NCBI GenBank assembly: GCA_016870195.1
Contig: VGCC01000006.1
Coordinates: 1-64,000 of the forward strand
DNA from: Actinomycetota bacterium
GTDB lineage: Bacteria > Actinomycetota > Actinomycetes > S36-B12
DNA length: 64,000 nt
Direction: 5' to 3'
Every line of letters begins with the position of its first letter. Positions within the stretch are counted from its first letter, which is position 1. Positions 1 to 7,824 of the stretch are shown here, piece after piece. Under the pieces are notes generated by a model. It was not told where the DNA came from. It did not search any database and saw nothing but the letters and a program-made list of their open reading frames with translations. The translations under genes and the position numbers were made by a program.

Positions 1-1
1 A

Positions 2-1072
2 CTCACCTATGCGTGCAATCTGCAGTGTGTCCACTGTCTCTCGTCATCAGGACGTCGCGACCCTCGGGAGCTGTCGACCCGGGAGTGGATGTCATTCATC
101 GATGATCTTCGTGCGATCCAGGTCTTCTACGTGAACGTCGGGGGAGGGGAGCCCACCCTCCGGCCGGATTTCTGGGACCTCGTATCCCACGCTGTCGGAA
201 ACGGAGTGGGGGTCAAGTTCTCCACGAACGGGTCCCGCCTCACGGCCGAGCGAGCATCCTGGTTGGCAGTATCGGTCTACATCGACGTTCAAATATCGCT
301 CGACGGTGCGACGGCTGACATCAACGATCGTGTGCGCGGTGAGGGTTCCTTTCGGACGGCCATCACGGCTTTGGAAAACCTGGCGCATGCGGGGTTCCGA
401 GATCCGAAGGTCTCCGTTGTCATGACGCGGGAGAACATCCACCAACTTGACGACTTCAAGGAGCTTGCCGATCGCTACGGGGCCACGCTGCGCTTGACCC
501 GGCTGAGGCCCTCAGGACGCGGCGTCGATGTATGGGACACATTGCACCCCACACCAGACCAACAGCGTGAACTCCACGCGTGGCTCGTCGCGGCGGGTTC
601 ATCGGTGATGACCGGTGACTCCTTCTTTCACCTGTCCGCCCTGGGCACCGCATTGGATGGACTCAACATGTGCGGAGCTGGACGCGTCGTATGTCTTGTG
701 GATCCGGTGGGTGACGTGTACGCCTGTCCTTTCGCGATCCACGAACAGTTCCGGGCGGGAAACCTTCGAGACTCAGACTTTCCCGCGATATGGAGGGAAT
801 CGCCCACGTTTACCCACCTTCGGGAGCCTTCCCCGGCCGGGGCATGCGGTTCGTGCAGCGCATTCGATGTTTGCCGCGGGGGATGCATGGCAGCGAAGTT
901 CTTCACGGGCCTGCCGATGGACGGCCCTGACCCCGAGTGCGTGCGTGGCCACGGATTGGGAACCGCGGGCCCGAGGCCGGCGCCGACCGTCGACCACACT
1001 CGCCAACGGCAGGTCTTCATACCCCTTCCGGATATCCCACTGCGACCCTGCCACGAGAGTCCGGTGGCATGA
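2..1072 (+). CDS. mftC: Mycofactocin radical SAM maturase MftC (5' end outside window)
   Basis: Radical SAM/SPASM enzyme that decarboxylates and cross-links the C-terminal Val-Tyr of the MftA peptide. The frame is open from base 2, so the start lies upstream and 356 residues are visible. The [4Fe-4S]-binding motif CNLQCVHC (CX3CX2C) has its Cys codons at 14-16, 26-28 and 35-37, and GGGEPT (about 136-153) is the usual second radical SAM motif. The C-terminal third carries a SPASM domain: a CGAG...DPxGDVYAC stretch, then a GACGSCSAFDVCRGGC cluster around 838-888. An internal ATG at 89 would delete the cluster motif and cannot be the true start. The stop overlaps the mftD start by 4 nt (ATGA). 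The mftC assignment rests on mftD and mftE following directly. Confidence 0.92.
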   Translation, partial: LTYACNLQCVHCLSSSGRRDPRELSTREWMSFIDDLRAIQVFYVNVGGGEPTLRPDFWDLVSHAVGNGVGVKFSTNGSRLTAERASWLAVSVYIDVQISLDGATADINDRVRGEGSFRTAITALENLAHAGFRDPKVSVVMTRENIHQLDDFKELADRYGATLRLTRLRPSGRGVDVWDTLHPTPDQQRELHAWLVAAGSSVMTGDSFFHLSALGTALDGLNMCGAGRVVCLVDPVGDVYACPFAIHEQFRAGNLRDSDFPAIWRESPTFTHLREPSPAGACGSCSAFDVCRGGCMAAKFFTGLPMDGPDPECVRGHGLGTAGPRPAPTVDHTRQRQVFIPLPDIPLRPCHESPVA

Positions 1073-2265
1073 CCTGGTTCGAGACTGTCGCGGAGGCACA
1101 ACGTCGGGCACGGTCACGTTTACCCCCTTCGGTGTACGCAGCGCTTCTTGCCGGCGCGGAGGCGGGTCACTCCTACCGCGACAATCTGCAGGCTTTCGAC
1201 GAGGTGGAGTTGGTCCCGCACCTCGCCTGGGAGGTTCCGCCCACACACGGACCCGACCTGGGCACCCGTGTCATGGGGCTCGATCTGTCGATGCCGGTCC
1301 TCCTGTCCCCGACGGGGGTGCAAGCAGTGCACCCGGATGGCGAACTCGCCGTGGCTCGGGCAGCGAACGTGCGCGGTGTTGCAATGGGCCTGAGTTCATT
1401 CGCAAGCATGCCGATGGAAGATGTTCGGGCCGTCCTTCCAGCAGCGCTGTTCCAGATGTATTGGTTGGGATCGCGCGATGACATGCTCCGACTCCTGGAC
1501 CGAGCCCGCGCGGCCCGAATGGCGGGGATCATCCTCACCCTGGACTGGTCTTTCTCCCATGGGCGCGATTGGGGCAGTCCACGCATACCCGAGCGCGTAA
1601 ATGCCCGGGCGGTCGCCCGCTTCACCCCCGAGTTCATCCGAAGGCCACGGTGGGCGTGGACCTTCGCGTCCCGACGGACGATTCCTGACCTCACCGTTCC
1701 CAACCTCGCCATGGACGGGGAACCGGCTCCGACGTTCTTCGGTGCCTACGGAAAGTGGATGCAGACTCCGCCGCCCACCTGGGCCGACATCGAGTGGTTG
1801 CGGGGAAACTGGGATGGCCCTTTCATGGTGAAGGGGGTGTGGAATACCTCCGACGCCCGGCGCGCAGTTGACATTGGTGCGAGTGCGATCTCGGTGTCCA
1901 ATCACGGGGGAAACAACCTCGATGGCATCCCGTCCCCTCTGCGTGTCCTCCCGGCAATCGCCCAAGAGTGTGGCGACGACATCGAGATCGTCATGGACGG
2001 CGGCGTCCGTCGAGGGAGTGACGTCGTCAAGGCCCTCGCTCTCGGTGCGCGTGCCGTGATGATCGGTCGACCATATCTGTGGGGACTCGCCGTCGAAGGT
2101 CAGGCAGGAGTCGAGAATGTCCTGGACGTGCTCCGCGATGGGATCGTCGCGACACTCACCGGCATGAAGCAGAACTCCGTGCAGACCCTCTCGCCAGGCG
2201 ATCTGCTCGTACCCGAAGGCTTCCTGCGCTGGCCAGCGCCGGTGGATCTGGTGCATCGCCCGTGA
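1069..2265 (+). CDS. mftD: Mycofactocin FMN-dependent dehydrogenase MftD
   Basis: 398-residue member of the FMN-dependent alpha-hydroxyacid oxidase/L-lactate dehydrogenase family. In the mycofactocin pathway MftD oxidises the aminated intermediate AHDP left after MftE cleavage to the redox-active pre-mycofactocin. The start is the ATG at 1069 inside the ATGA overlap with mftC. The family block SNHGG lies at about residues 277-281, with the catalytic His at about 279. It is followed by NNLDG, where lactate oxidases have RQLDG, so the substrate-carboxylate Arg is missing, which fits a dedicated MftD rather than a lactate oxidase. A phosphate-binding segment (MDGGVRRGSDVVKALALGA) follows near residue 305. 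Its stop overlaps mftE by 4 nt, so translation is probably coupled. Confidence 0.92.
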   Translation: MTWFETVAEAQRRARSRLPPSVYAALLAGAEAGHSYRDNLQAFDEVELVPHLAWEVPPTHGPDLGTRVMGLDLSMPVLLSPTGVQAVHPDGELAVARAANVRGVAMGLSSFASMPMEDVRAVLPAALFQMYWLGSRDDMLRLLDRARAARMAGIILTLDWSFSHGRDWGSPRIPERVNARAVARFTPEFIRRPRWAWTFASRRTIPDLTVPNLAMDGEPAPTFFGAYGKWMQTPPPTWADIEWLRGNWDGPFMVKGVWNTSDARRAVDIGASAISVSNHGGNNLDGIPSPLRVLPAIAQECGDDIEIVMDGGVRRGSDVVKALALGARAVMIGRPYLWGLAVEGQAGVENVLDVLRDGIVATLTGMKQNSVQTLSPGDLLVPEGFLRWPAPVDLVHRP

Positions 2266-2981
2266 AGTTGGTCGACCAACCTTGGCCCGATGTTCATCAG
2301 GGCGCACTCATTCTCGTCCCGGTCGGCTCCTGTGAGCAGCATGGTCCGCACCTGCCACTCGACTCCGACACATGCATCGCCGAGCATGTAGCTCATCACG
2401 CTGCGCATGCATTGTCGGATCTGGACCCTGTCGTGTACGTCACTCCTGCAATCACGTTCGGCGCGAGCGGGGAACACGCGGGTTTCCCCGGGACGTTATC
2501 CGTGGGGACCGAAGCCCTGACGCTGCTCTTATGCGAACTCGCGAGGTCTGCCTGGTGGTGCTCACGAATGGTGTTCGTCAATGGACATGGTGGGAACGTG
2601 CAGGGCTTGACCGCTGCGGTTCGGCTCCTGCGAAGTGAGGGCCGCGACGTTGCATGGTTTGCGTGCTCGTCCGAGGGGGCTGACGCCCATGCAGGTCGGG
2701 CCGAGACCTCGATGATGCGTGCGCTGGCGCCTCGTCGGGTGCGCGAGGATGGAAGAGGTTCAGGGGTCACGACACCCATCGCGGAATTGATGCCGCGCCT
2801 AGTCGCGGAGGGGGTGCGCGCTGTATCGCCCTCGGGTGTGCTCGGGGATCCGAGGGGGGCTGGCGTCGAGGAAGGGTGCCGTCGCTTGGAGCGCATGGGT
2901 AGGTCGCTCGTCGCGGCAATTTACGAGTGGCGTCCAAGCCGAGTCGGGCGCGTGCAGGGCCCTTCCGCCGGTGAGGAGTGA
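2262..2981 (+). CDS. mftE: Mycofactocin peptidase MftE (creatininase family)
   Basis: 239-residue metal-dependent creatininase-family amidohydrolase. In mycofactocin synthesis MftE releases the modified C-terminal dipeptide from MftA. The GTG at 2262 sits in a GTGA overlap with mftD and gives a start directly before the conserved first strand (LVPVGSCEQHGPHLP). Metal-ligand motifs are visible: the E and H of CEQHGPHLPLDSDT near residues 22-36, a GEHAGFPGTLS loop near 70-80 and FVNGHGGN near residue 108. No mftF glycosyltransferase follows as it does in mycobacterial clusters; the next gene is a VOC protein after a 126-bp gap. The remaining mycofactocin genes (mftA, mftB, any mftF) would have to lie upstream of the window or elsewhere. 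Confidence 0.9.
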   Translation: MKLVDQPWPDVHQGALILVPVGSCEQHGPHLPLDSDTCIAEHVAHHAAHALSDLDPVVYVTPAITFGASGEHAGFPGTLSVGTEALTLLLCELARSAWWCSRMVFVNGHGGNVQGLTAAVRLLRSEGRDVAWFACSSEGADAHAGRAETSMMRALAPRRVREDGRGSGVTTPIAELMPRLVAEGVRAVSPSGVLGDPRGAGVEEGCRRLERMGRSLVAAIYEWRPSRVGRVQGPSAGEE

Positions 2982-3019
2982 CCGCGACTGGAGCGCGGAT
3001 CACCCCCCCGTGCCATGCA

Positions 3020-3058
3020 TTGACGATGCGCGGGTTTCTGGAAATTGCTGATCGTCAA
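3020..3058. promoter_or_regulatory. Inverted repeat upstream of the VOC gene
   Basis: TTGACGAT (3020-3027) is matched by its exact reverse complement ATCGTCAA (3051-3058), 23 nt apart, in the 126-bp gap between mftE and the VOC gene. A TAGCCT hexamer at 3071-3076 could be the -10 of the downstream gene. The dyad would be a plausible repressor site but could also be chance; no regulator gene lies next to it. Confidence 0.3.
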
Positions 3059-3107
3059 CAATCGCAGGGCTAGCCTAGGCCCACCCGCACGCGTAAGGAG
3101 AAGGTTT

Positions 3108-3554
3108 ATGCAGGTTCGCGCCCTCAATCACATCGCCGTGACGGTCACGGATACCCAGCGGTCCCTGGACTTCTACGTCGGGAAGCTCGGACTGGTGCAG
3201 GTGGAGCAGCACCACCTCCCGATGTCCTCGATCGACACAGTGTTCGGCCTCACCGGGGCCTCGGGTACCTCGACCCGACTGCAGGTACCAGGCCAGCCGG
3301 ACATCCTGATCGACATCATGGAGTTGGCGGGAGCGAAGGAGGGGACCGCGGTCCAGCCCCTGGGATCGCTCGGGTCCACGCATATGGCCTTCACCGTGGA
3401 CAACCTGGACGAGGTCGTCGCCGAACTCAAGGCCAAGGGTGTCTCGTTCATCTCCGACCCGGTCACCTTCCACCTGACCGAAGGCTCGGTCACCGTGTGC
3501 TTCATGCACGATCCCGACGGCAACTACGTCGAACTCGAAGAGGTCCACGAGTAG
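3108..3554 (+). CDS. VOC-superfamily protein (glyoxalase/dioxygenase fold)
   Basis: 148-residue single-chain protein of the vicinal oxygen chelate superfamily, built from two beta-alpha-beta3 halves. HIAVTVTD at residues 8-15 supplies the first metal-ligand His, and HMAFTVDN followed later by DPDGNYVELEE gives the second-half His and Glu ligands, as in methylmalonyl-CoA epimerase and glyoxalase I relatives. AAGGAGA at 3095-3101 is a strong ribosome-binding site 7 nt before the ATG, which decides the start. It precedes the Gfo/Idh/MocA operon by 45 bp on the same strand and may be cotranscribed. The substrate cannot be read from the sequence; a sugar-derivative isomerase or lyase role is only suggested by the neighbours. 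Confidence 0.75.
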   Translation: MQVRALNHIAVTVTDTQRSLDFYVGKLGLVQVEQHHLPMSSIDTVFGLTGASGTSTRLQVPGQPDILIDIMELAGAKEGTAVQPLGSLGSTHMAFTVDNLDEVVAELKAKGVSFISDPVTFHLTEGSVTVCFMHDPDGNYVELEEVHE

Positions 3555-3599
3555 TCGGCTCCGATTCCTGCCACACCGCGACCGACGAAGGGGTTCACC

Positions 3600-4634
3600 G
3601 TGCTGCGCTGGGGGCTGCTGAGCACCGCCCGGATCAACGACCGCATCATCGACGCGGTGAGCCGTTCGGACCGCTCCACCCTGATGGCCGTCGGATCGCG
3701 CGATGATGCACGTGCGCAGGAGTATGCGCAGCAGCACGCGATCCCGCTCGCCTTCGGTGACTACCAGGCGCTCCTCGACTCGGACCAGGTCGATGCCATC
3801 TACGTTTCTTTGCCCAATCACCTCCACGCGGAGTGGTCGATCGCCGCACTAGAGGCGGGCAAGCATGTGCTCTGTGAGAAGCCACTGGCGCTGACCGTCG
3901 CAGAAGTCGATCGGATGACGGAGGCGGCCAACCGGACGGGCAGAGTCCTTCAAGAGGCATCCGCCCCGCGCTTCCATCCGCAGACGTCTGAGATCGCATC
4001 GATCATCGCCTCGGGTCGCCTCGGTCGCATCCTGCTCTGTCAAGGAACTTTCGAGTTCACCCTCCCGGCCACGCAGGACATCCGCCTCGACCCGGAGATC
4101 GGTGGCGGAGCGCTGTGGGATGTGGGCTGTTACCCCGTGACGTTCTTTCAGGCGGTCCTGGGGGAGAACCCCACAGTGGTCTACGGCCGCGCCTTCGTCG
4201 GCCCCACGGGTGTGGACCTCGCGTTCGCGGGAACCATGGGCTACGCCTCGGGTACCTCCGTGCAGTTCACCGCGAGCATGGCAACTCCCATGGCCCGCAG
4301 TGCGCGCATCGTCGGGGAACGGGGATCCCTGGAACTCGACCAGCCGTGGCTTACGAACATCGGGGGGATGACGTCGGTGCGGGAATGGTCCATGCGCGCG
4401 TCCACGGGTGCAGGGACGTTCGGCGATGATCCCGGTCAACTCGCACTGACCGAGTGGGACTACGGCCCCAGCGACGTCTACTTCGACGAGCTCCGTGGGT
4501 TCGAGGACATTGTTCTCGTGGGTGCGCCGTCGCCCTATCCACTGGCGGAGAGCAGAATCAACGCCGAAGTCATCACGGCGCTGTACGAATCGATGCGGAC
4601 GGGGAGAGAAGTGAGAGTGGGGACGGGTTCATGA
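3600..4634 (+). CDS. Gfo/Idh/MocA family oxidoreductase (first copy)
   Basis: 344-residue NAD(P)-dependent sugar or inositol dehydrogenase-type enzyme. The N-terminal Rossmann region reads WGLLSTARINDRII, with the glycine loop modified as in many members of the family. The diagnostic CEKPLALT motif lies near residues 93-100 and carries the catalytic Lys. The C-terminal half holds GGGALWDVGCYPV, which contributes substrate-side Asp and Cys residues. GTG at 3600 is used as the start, with no clear Shine-Dalgarno. Its 3' end overlaps the next gene by 4 nt (ATGA), so it is the first gene of a tight four-gene unit with a second paralogue, a hydroxyacid dehydrogenase and a Nudix hydrolase. Substrate unknown. 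Confidence 0.8.
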   Translation: MLRWGLLSTARINDRIIDAVSRSDRSTLMAVGSRDDARAQEYAQQHAIPLAFGDYQALLDSDQVDAIYVSLPNHLHAEWSIAALEAGKHVLCEKPLALTVAEVDRMTEAANRTGRVLQEASAPRFHPQTSEIASIIASGRLGRILLCQGTFEFTLPATQDIRLDPEIGGGALWDVGCYPVTFFQAVLGENPTVVYGRAFVGPTGVDLAFAGTMGYASGTSVQFTASMATPMARSARIVGERGSLELDQPWLTNIGGMTSVREWSMRASTGAGTFGDDPGQLALTEWDYGPSDVYFDELRGFEDIVLVGAPSPYPLAESRINAEVITALYESMRTGREVRVGTGS

Positions 4635-5803
4635 GCGACAAGCGCACCCTCGGGCACGGGATCATCGGCGCCGGATGGATGGGACATGTGCACGCCCGTG
4701 CCACGGGCAGATTGACCCATCACTATCCGGACCTCCCGGTTCGCACCTCGCTCGTGGTGGTGGCGGACACGTTGCCGAGCCACCTCGACGCCTTCGTCGA
4801 TCAGCACGGTCCCCTCGACACAACCCAGGATTGGCGTGCGGTCATCGAGGATCCCCGGGTGGATGTCGTGAGCGTGACGGCGCCCAACGCGGTGCACGGT
4901 GAGATCGGCGAGGCGGTCGCGCGGGCGGGCAAGCACCTGTGGATCGAGAAGCCGGTTGGCCTCAATGCCGCCGACTGCGCGCGCGTGGCCACAGCGGTGC
5001 GCGAGGCGGGCGTCCAGGCTGCGGTGGGATTCAACTACCGCAACTTTCCTCCCGTGGAGCACGCTCAGCAGCTGATCCGTTCCGGTGCCATCGGTACGCC
5101 GACGCATGCGACGGTGCGCACGCTCGCGGATTACGCCGCGGATCCAGCTGGCACCCTCTCCTGGCGCTACACGGTTGCGCAGGGCGGGCACGGCATCCTC
5201 GCGGACCTCGGATCCCATGGATTCGATCTGATCCGCATGCTGCTCGGCGAAATCGACGAGTTGGTCGCGGACACGGCGACCTTCATCGACAAGCGGCCGA
5301 TCGCGAAGGCGGGTGCGAGTCACTTCGCCACTGCAGACCTCAACGACCCCGACGTGGAGTTCGGCCCGGTGGAGAACGAGGACTACATCTGCGCGCTCCT
5401 ACGCATGTCCAACGGGGCACGGGTCACCTACGAGGCCGGACGGTCTTCGATCGGCGATCAGTGCAACTACGGATTCCACATCCACGGCACCGAGGGCGCC
5501 CTAAGCTGGGACTTCCGGCGCTCGGATGAACTCAGTCTGAGCGTCGACGGCCCCTTCCAGGGACGTCCCACCCAGATTGCGCTCGGCGAGCCCGGGGTCG
5601 GGGAGTACCAGCGCTTCCAGCCCGGCGCGGGTGTGGCCATCGGCTACGACGACTCGAAGGTCATCGAGCTGGCGCGACTCCTGCAATCGGTGGAAGCCGG
5701 TGCCCCCGTTGGCGCGACGATCGAAGACGCGCTCAAGGCGGCGCTGGCGAATGAGGCGGTGCTCGCCTCCGTGGCCTCCGGCCACTGGGAGCCTGTCGGA
5801 TGA
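4631..5803 (+). CDS. Gfo/Idh/MocA family oxidoreductase (second copy)
   Basis: 390-residue paralogue of the preceding gene. The nucleotide-binding loop is GIIGAGWMGHVHA near residues 10-22 and the catalytic motif is WIEKPVGLN near residue 105. The substrate-binding half contains GGHGILADLGSHGFDLIRMLLGE, a common layout in inositol or pyranose dehydrogenases, including the Asp/His pair expected for hydride transfer. The start ATG at 4631 lies within the stop of the upstream gene, and its own stop overlaps the ATG of the hydroxyacid dehydrogenase. Two non-identical MocA-type enzymes in tandem suggest sequential oxidation or epimerisation of one sugar or cyclitol, but that is inference. Confidence 0.82.
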   Translation: MSDKRTLGHGIIGAGWMGHVHARATGRLTHHYPDLPVRTSLVVVADTLPSHLDAFVDQHGPLDTTQDWRAVIEDPRVDVVSVTAPNAVHGEIGEAVARAGKHLWIEKPVGLNAADCARVATAVREAGVQAAVGFNYRNFPPVEHAQQLIRSGAIGTPTHATVRTLADYAADPAGTLSWRYTVAQGGHGILADLGSHGFDLIRMLLGEIDELVADTATFIDKRPIAKAGASHFATADLNDPDVEFGPVENEDYICALLRMSNGARVTYEAGRSSIGDQCNYGFHIHGTEGALSWDFRRSDELSLSVDGPFQGRPTQIALGEPGVGEYQRFQPGAGVAIGYDDSKVIELARLLQSVEAGAPVGATIEDALKAALANEAVLASVASGHWEPVG

Positions 5804-6696
5804 GCGATTTCGCGCTGCTGCCTGCAGGCCTCGGGGAGGTCACCTCCTCGATCCCGATGTTCGTCTATCCCGACGACGGCGAGGTCGATCCTGTGGCACT
5901 CGAAGCGGCGACGTTCTTCGTGCCGGTCTACATGGGCCCGGCCGCCAATCTCGCCCTCATGGGTCGCATGCCCCAGTTGCGCGTGTGTCAGTTACTGACT
6001 GCCGGATTCGATAACGCCCTCGCGCATCTTCCGGTGGGAGTGACGTTGTGCAATGCGTCCGGGGTGCACGATGCAAGCACAGCGGAATTGACCCTCGGGC
6101 TGATCATCGCCAACCTGCGCGGACTCGACGATGCGGCCCGGGACATGCAGCAGGGCATCTGGCGGCATCGCCGGTTGCCCGCCCTGGCCGACAAGCTGGT
6201 GCTGGTGATCGGTGCCGGCGGGGTGGCGCAGGCGATCCGTCGTCGTCTCGAACCCTTCGAAGTCAAGGTCATCATGATAGGTCGCACCGCACGTGACGGG
6301 GTGCGTGGGATGGCCGAACTCGACGCGCTCCTGCCCACCGTCGACGTCGTAGTCCTCGTGGTTCCTCTGGACGCCACCACCACGGGCATGGTGGATGCGC
6401 ACTTCCTGGCCAAGATGAAAGACGGCGCGCTGCTCGTGAACGTCGCGCGCGGGAAGGTGGTGCAGACCGATGCCCTCCTCGCCGAACTCACCTCGGGTCG
6501 ACTCCGTGCATCCCTGGACGTCACCGACCCGGAGCCACTCCCGCAAGACCATCCCTTGTGGTCCGCTCCTGGCCTCTTGATCAGCCCGCACGTGGGGGGC
6601 AACTCCTCGGCATTCCTGCCACGTGCCCGCCGGCTTGTGTCCCAACAGTTGGAGCGTCTGGCGACCGGGCAGGAGCTCGTCAATCGAGTCGCGTGA
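5800..6696 (+). CDS. D-isomer-specific 2-hydroxyacid dehydrogenase family protein
   Basis: 298-residue NAD-dependent enzyme of the D-2-hydroxyacid dehydrogenase/phosphoglycerate dehydrogenase family. The dinucleotide loop reads VLVIGAGGVAQAIRRRL, and the three catalytic-site blocks are in order: NVARGKVV (Arg), DVTDPEPLP (Glu) and ISPHVGG (His). It is shorter than full SerA and has no C-terminal regulatory ACT domain, so serine biosynthesis is unlikely. ATG at 5800 overlaps the preceding stop by 4 nt, tying it to the two MocA enzymes; reducing a keto-acid product of that pathway is a reasonable but untested role. Confidence 0.85.
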   Translation: MSDFALLPAGLGEVTSSIPMFVYPDDGEVDPVALEAATFFVPVYMGPAANLALMGRMPQLRVCQLLTAGFDNALAHLPVGVTLCNASGVHDASTAELTLGLIIANLRGLDDAARDMQQGIWRHRRLPALADKLVLVIGAGGVAQAIRRRLEPFEVKVIMIGRTARDGVRGMAELDALLPTVDVVVLVVPLDATTTGMVDAHFLAKMKDGALLVNVARGKVVQTDALLAELTSGRLRASLDVTDPEPLPQDHPLWSAPGLLISPHVGGNSSAFLPRARRLVSQQLERLATGQELVNRVA

Positions 6697-6697
6697 C

Positions 6698-7243
6698 GTG
6701 AGTCGGGTGTTCCTCGACACTGTGCGTGTTCTCGAGGCGTGGCAGTCCGATGACGCGCAGCAGGAGGAACTGCGCGAGGAATACTTGGTCTTCCTGGCCG
6801 CCCACGACGACGGGGTCTTCCGCGAATGCCGGACCGGCCACATCACCGCGAGTGCGATCGTCGTGGATGCTGCACGGAGTCACGTCCTCCTGACACTCCA
6901 CCCCAAAGTTGGGCGATGGTTGCAGCTCGGCGGACACATTGAGCAGGGGGATGAGAGTCTGCAGGCGGCCGCGATGCGCGAGATGCACGAGGAATCCGGA
7001 TTCCCGGGTGGGCGGATCTCCCACCACCCCCTCCGGCTCGATCGCCATCCCGTCCCGTGCGGGCGGGGGGAGATAAGCGTGCACCTGGACGTGCAGTTCG
7101 GAGTCGAAGTGCCGGAGATTTCTGAACCCGTAGTGAGCGTGGAGTCACTGGATCTCCAATGGTTCCCGGTCAATGCTCTCCCCGACGATGTGGACCCGAG
7201 TGTGCGGGCGCTCGTGCTCGCTGCCACGCGCTGGCGCCACTAG
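6698..7243 (+). CDS. Nudix hydrolase
   Basis: 181-residue Nudix protein using the GTG at 6698, 1 nt after the preceding stop. The Nudix box is clear as GHIEQGD...REMHEESGF, with one residue more than the textbook spacing between the first Gly and Glu, a variant common in actinobacterial Nudix proteins. The Glu residues of REMHEE would bind the metal. The enzyme cleaves some nucleoside-diphosphate-linked substrate that cannot be named from sequence. It closes the four-gene sugar-oxidoreductase unit, so a role in removing an NDP-sugar or NAD derivative is possible. Confidence 0.8.
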   Translation: MSRVFLDTVRVLEAWQSDDAQQEELREEYLVFLAAHDDGVFRECRTGHITASAIVVDAARSHVLLTLHPKVGRWLQLGGHIEQGDESLQAAAMREMHEESGFPGGRISHHPLRLDRHPVPCGRGEISVHLDVQFGVEVPEISEPVVSVESLDLQWFPVNALPDDVDPSVRALVLAATRWRH

Positions 7244-7338
7244 CCGCTGCGTGAACACGCCGTGAACCAGGGCGGGAAATTTCTGTCCACACCATGCGGA
7301 TGAAAAATCCATTGAAACCATTGGAGATTTCCAACCTA

Positions 7339-7429
7339 TCCTCAGGTCATCCACAGGCCGATCCCCGCGATGTCCCCAGGTAGGACGCAGGGTGTCCCCA
7401 GGGGGTCCACAGGTCCGTCCCCAGGGGAG
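7339..7429. repeat. Helically phased array of eight TCCnCAGG units
   Basis: Eight consecutive units start at 7339, 7350, 7362, 7373, 7384, 7395, 7406 and 7418, so the spacing is 11 or 12 bp throughout. Six units match TCC(A/C/T)CAGG exactly (7339, 7350, 7373, 7395, 7406, 7418). The other two are degenerate: TCCCCGCG at 7362 and GACGCAGG at 7384. The period equals one helical turn, putting every unit on the same DNA face. The array ends 22 bp upstream of a -35 element. Confidence 0.75.
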
Positions 7430-7451
7430 ATGAACGAATACCCGCAAGGGA

Positions 7452-7480
7452 TTGACGCTGTTTCGGTGACCTCCTACCTT
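7452..7480 (+). promoter_or_regulatory. Sigma-A-type promoter for the small membrane protein/protease genes
   Basis: TTGACG (-35, 7452-7457) is separated by exactly 17 bp from TACCTT (-10, 7475-7480), one of the best-matching housekeeping-type promoters in the window. The predicted start is near 7487, about 150 nt before the first gene. The phased repeat array lies directly upstream, in the position expected for an activator or an upstream-element binder. Confidence 0.6.
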
Positions 7481-7639
7481 GTTTCTCCGTTGGGGTTCCC
7501 GGGATAACGGGTCGCTGCGTGCAAGGGGAAGGCACGTCGCGACAGCGAGACCCGGGGGCCCCACGACCTTGTTCGGCCCCCGCGGTACACCCTGGGCCCC
7601 CGGGTTACCCTGGGGGTCGTCCGAGGTGAGGAGCCCCGA

Positions 7640-7819
7640 GTGTCTGCACTGCTGTGGTGGCTGATCCCGGTGGGAGCCGTCGCCCTGACCGTGGGGCTGG
7701 TTGCGCTGGTGCGCCGCCCCGCGAAGTCGATGCCGGACATCACTTCGGACTACCTGCAGTTGCAGAGGGCCATGGCCAAGCCGCTTCCGACTGCGCGCAG
7801 GGGACGTCGTTCCCGTTGA
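7640..7819 (+). CDS. Small single-span membrane protein, 59 residues
   Basis: A 59-residue frame from GTG 7640 to TGA 7819. GAGGTGAGGAG at 7623-7633 gives a strong ribosome-binding site 6 nt before the start. Residues 4-27 form one hydrophobic segment (LLWWLIPVGAVALTVGLVALV), and the C-terminal tail is short and very basic, ending RRGRRSR. A DYLQLQRAM segment lies between. The stop is 5 nt before the ATG of the PDZ/Lon protease, so the two are probably cotranslated. I do not recognise a named family. A short membrane adaptor or regulator for the adjacent protease is an inference from position only. Confidence 0.7.
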   Translation: MSALLWWLIPVGAVALTVGLVALVRRPAKSMPDITSDYLQLQRAMAKPLPTARRGRRSR

Positions 7820-7824
7820 CGGAC

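Larger units (their letters stand above)
7244..7639. other. 396-bp intergenic control region
   Basis: No convincing coding frame. The left part holds an AT-rich stretch (about 7296-7336) unusual for this genome, followed by an eight-unit ~11-bp repeat array (7339-7429) and a well-spaced promoter (7452-7480). From the predicted start point near 7487 a leader of about 150 nt runs to the small membrane-protein gene. This leader is G/C-rich, with CCCTGGG/CCCGGG-type self-complementary segments at 7588-7615, and ends in a purine-rich ribosome-binding site (about 7623-7633). Confidence 0.6.

Noticed and set aside
7284..7429. A chromosomal replication origin with DnaA boxes.
   Set aside because: CTGTCCACA and TCATCCACA resemble DnaA boxes and an AT-rich stretch is near, but there is no dnaA/dnaN neighbourhood, and most units are TCCCCAGG, which is not a DnaA box.
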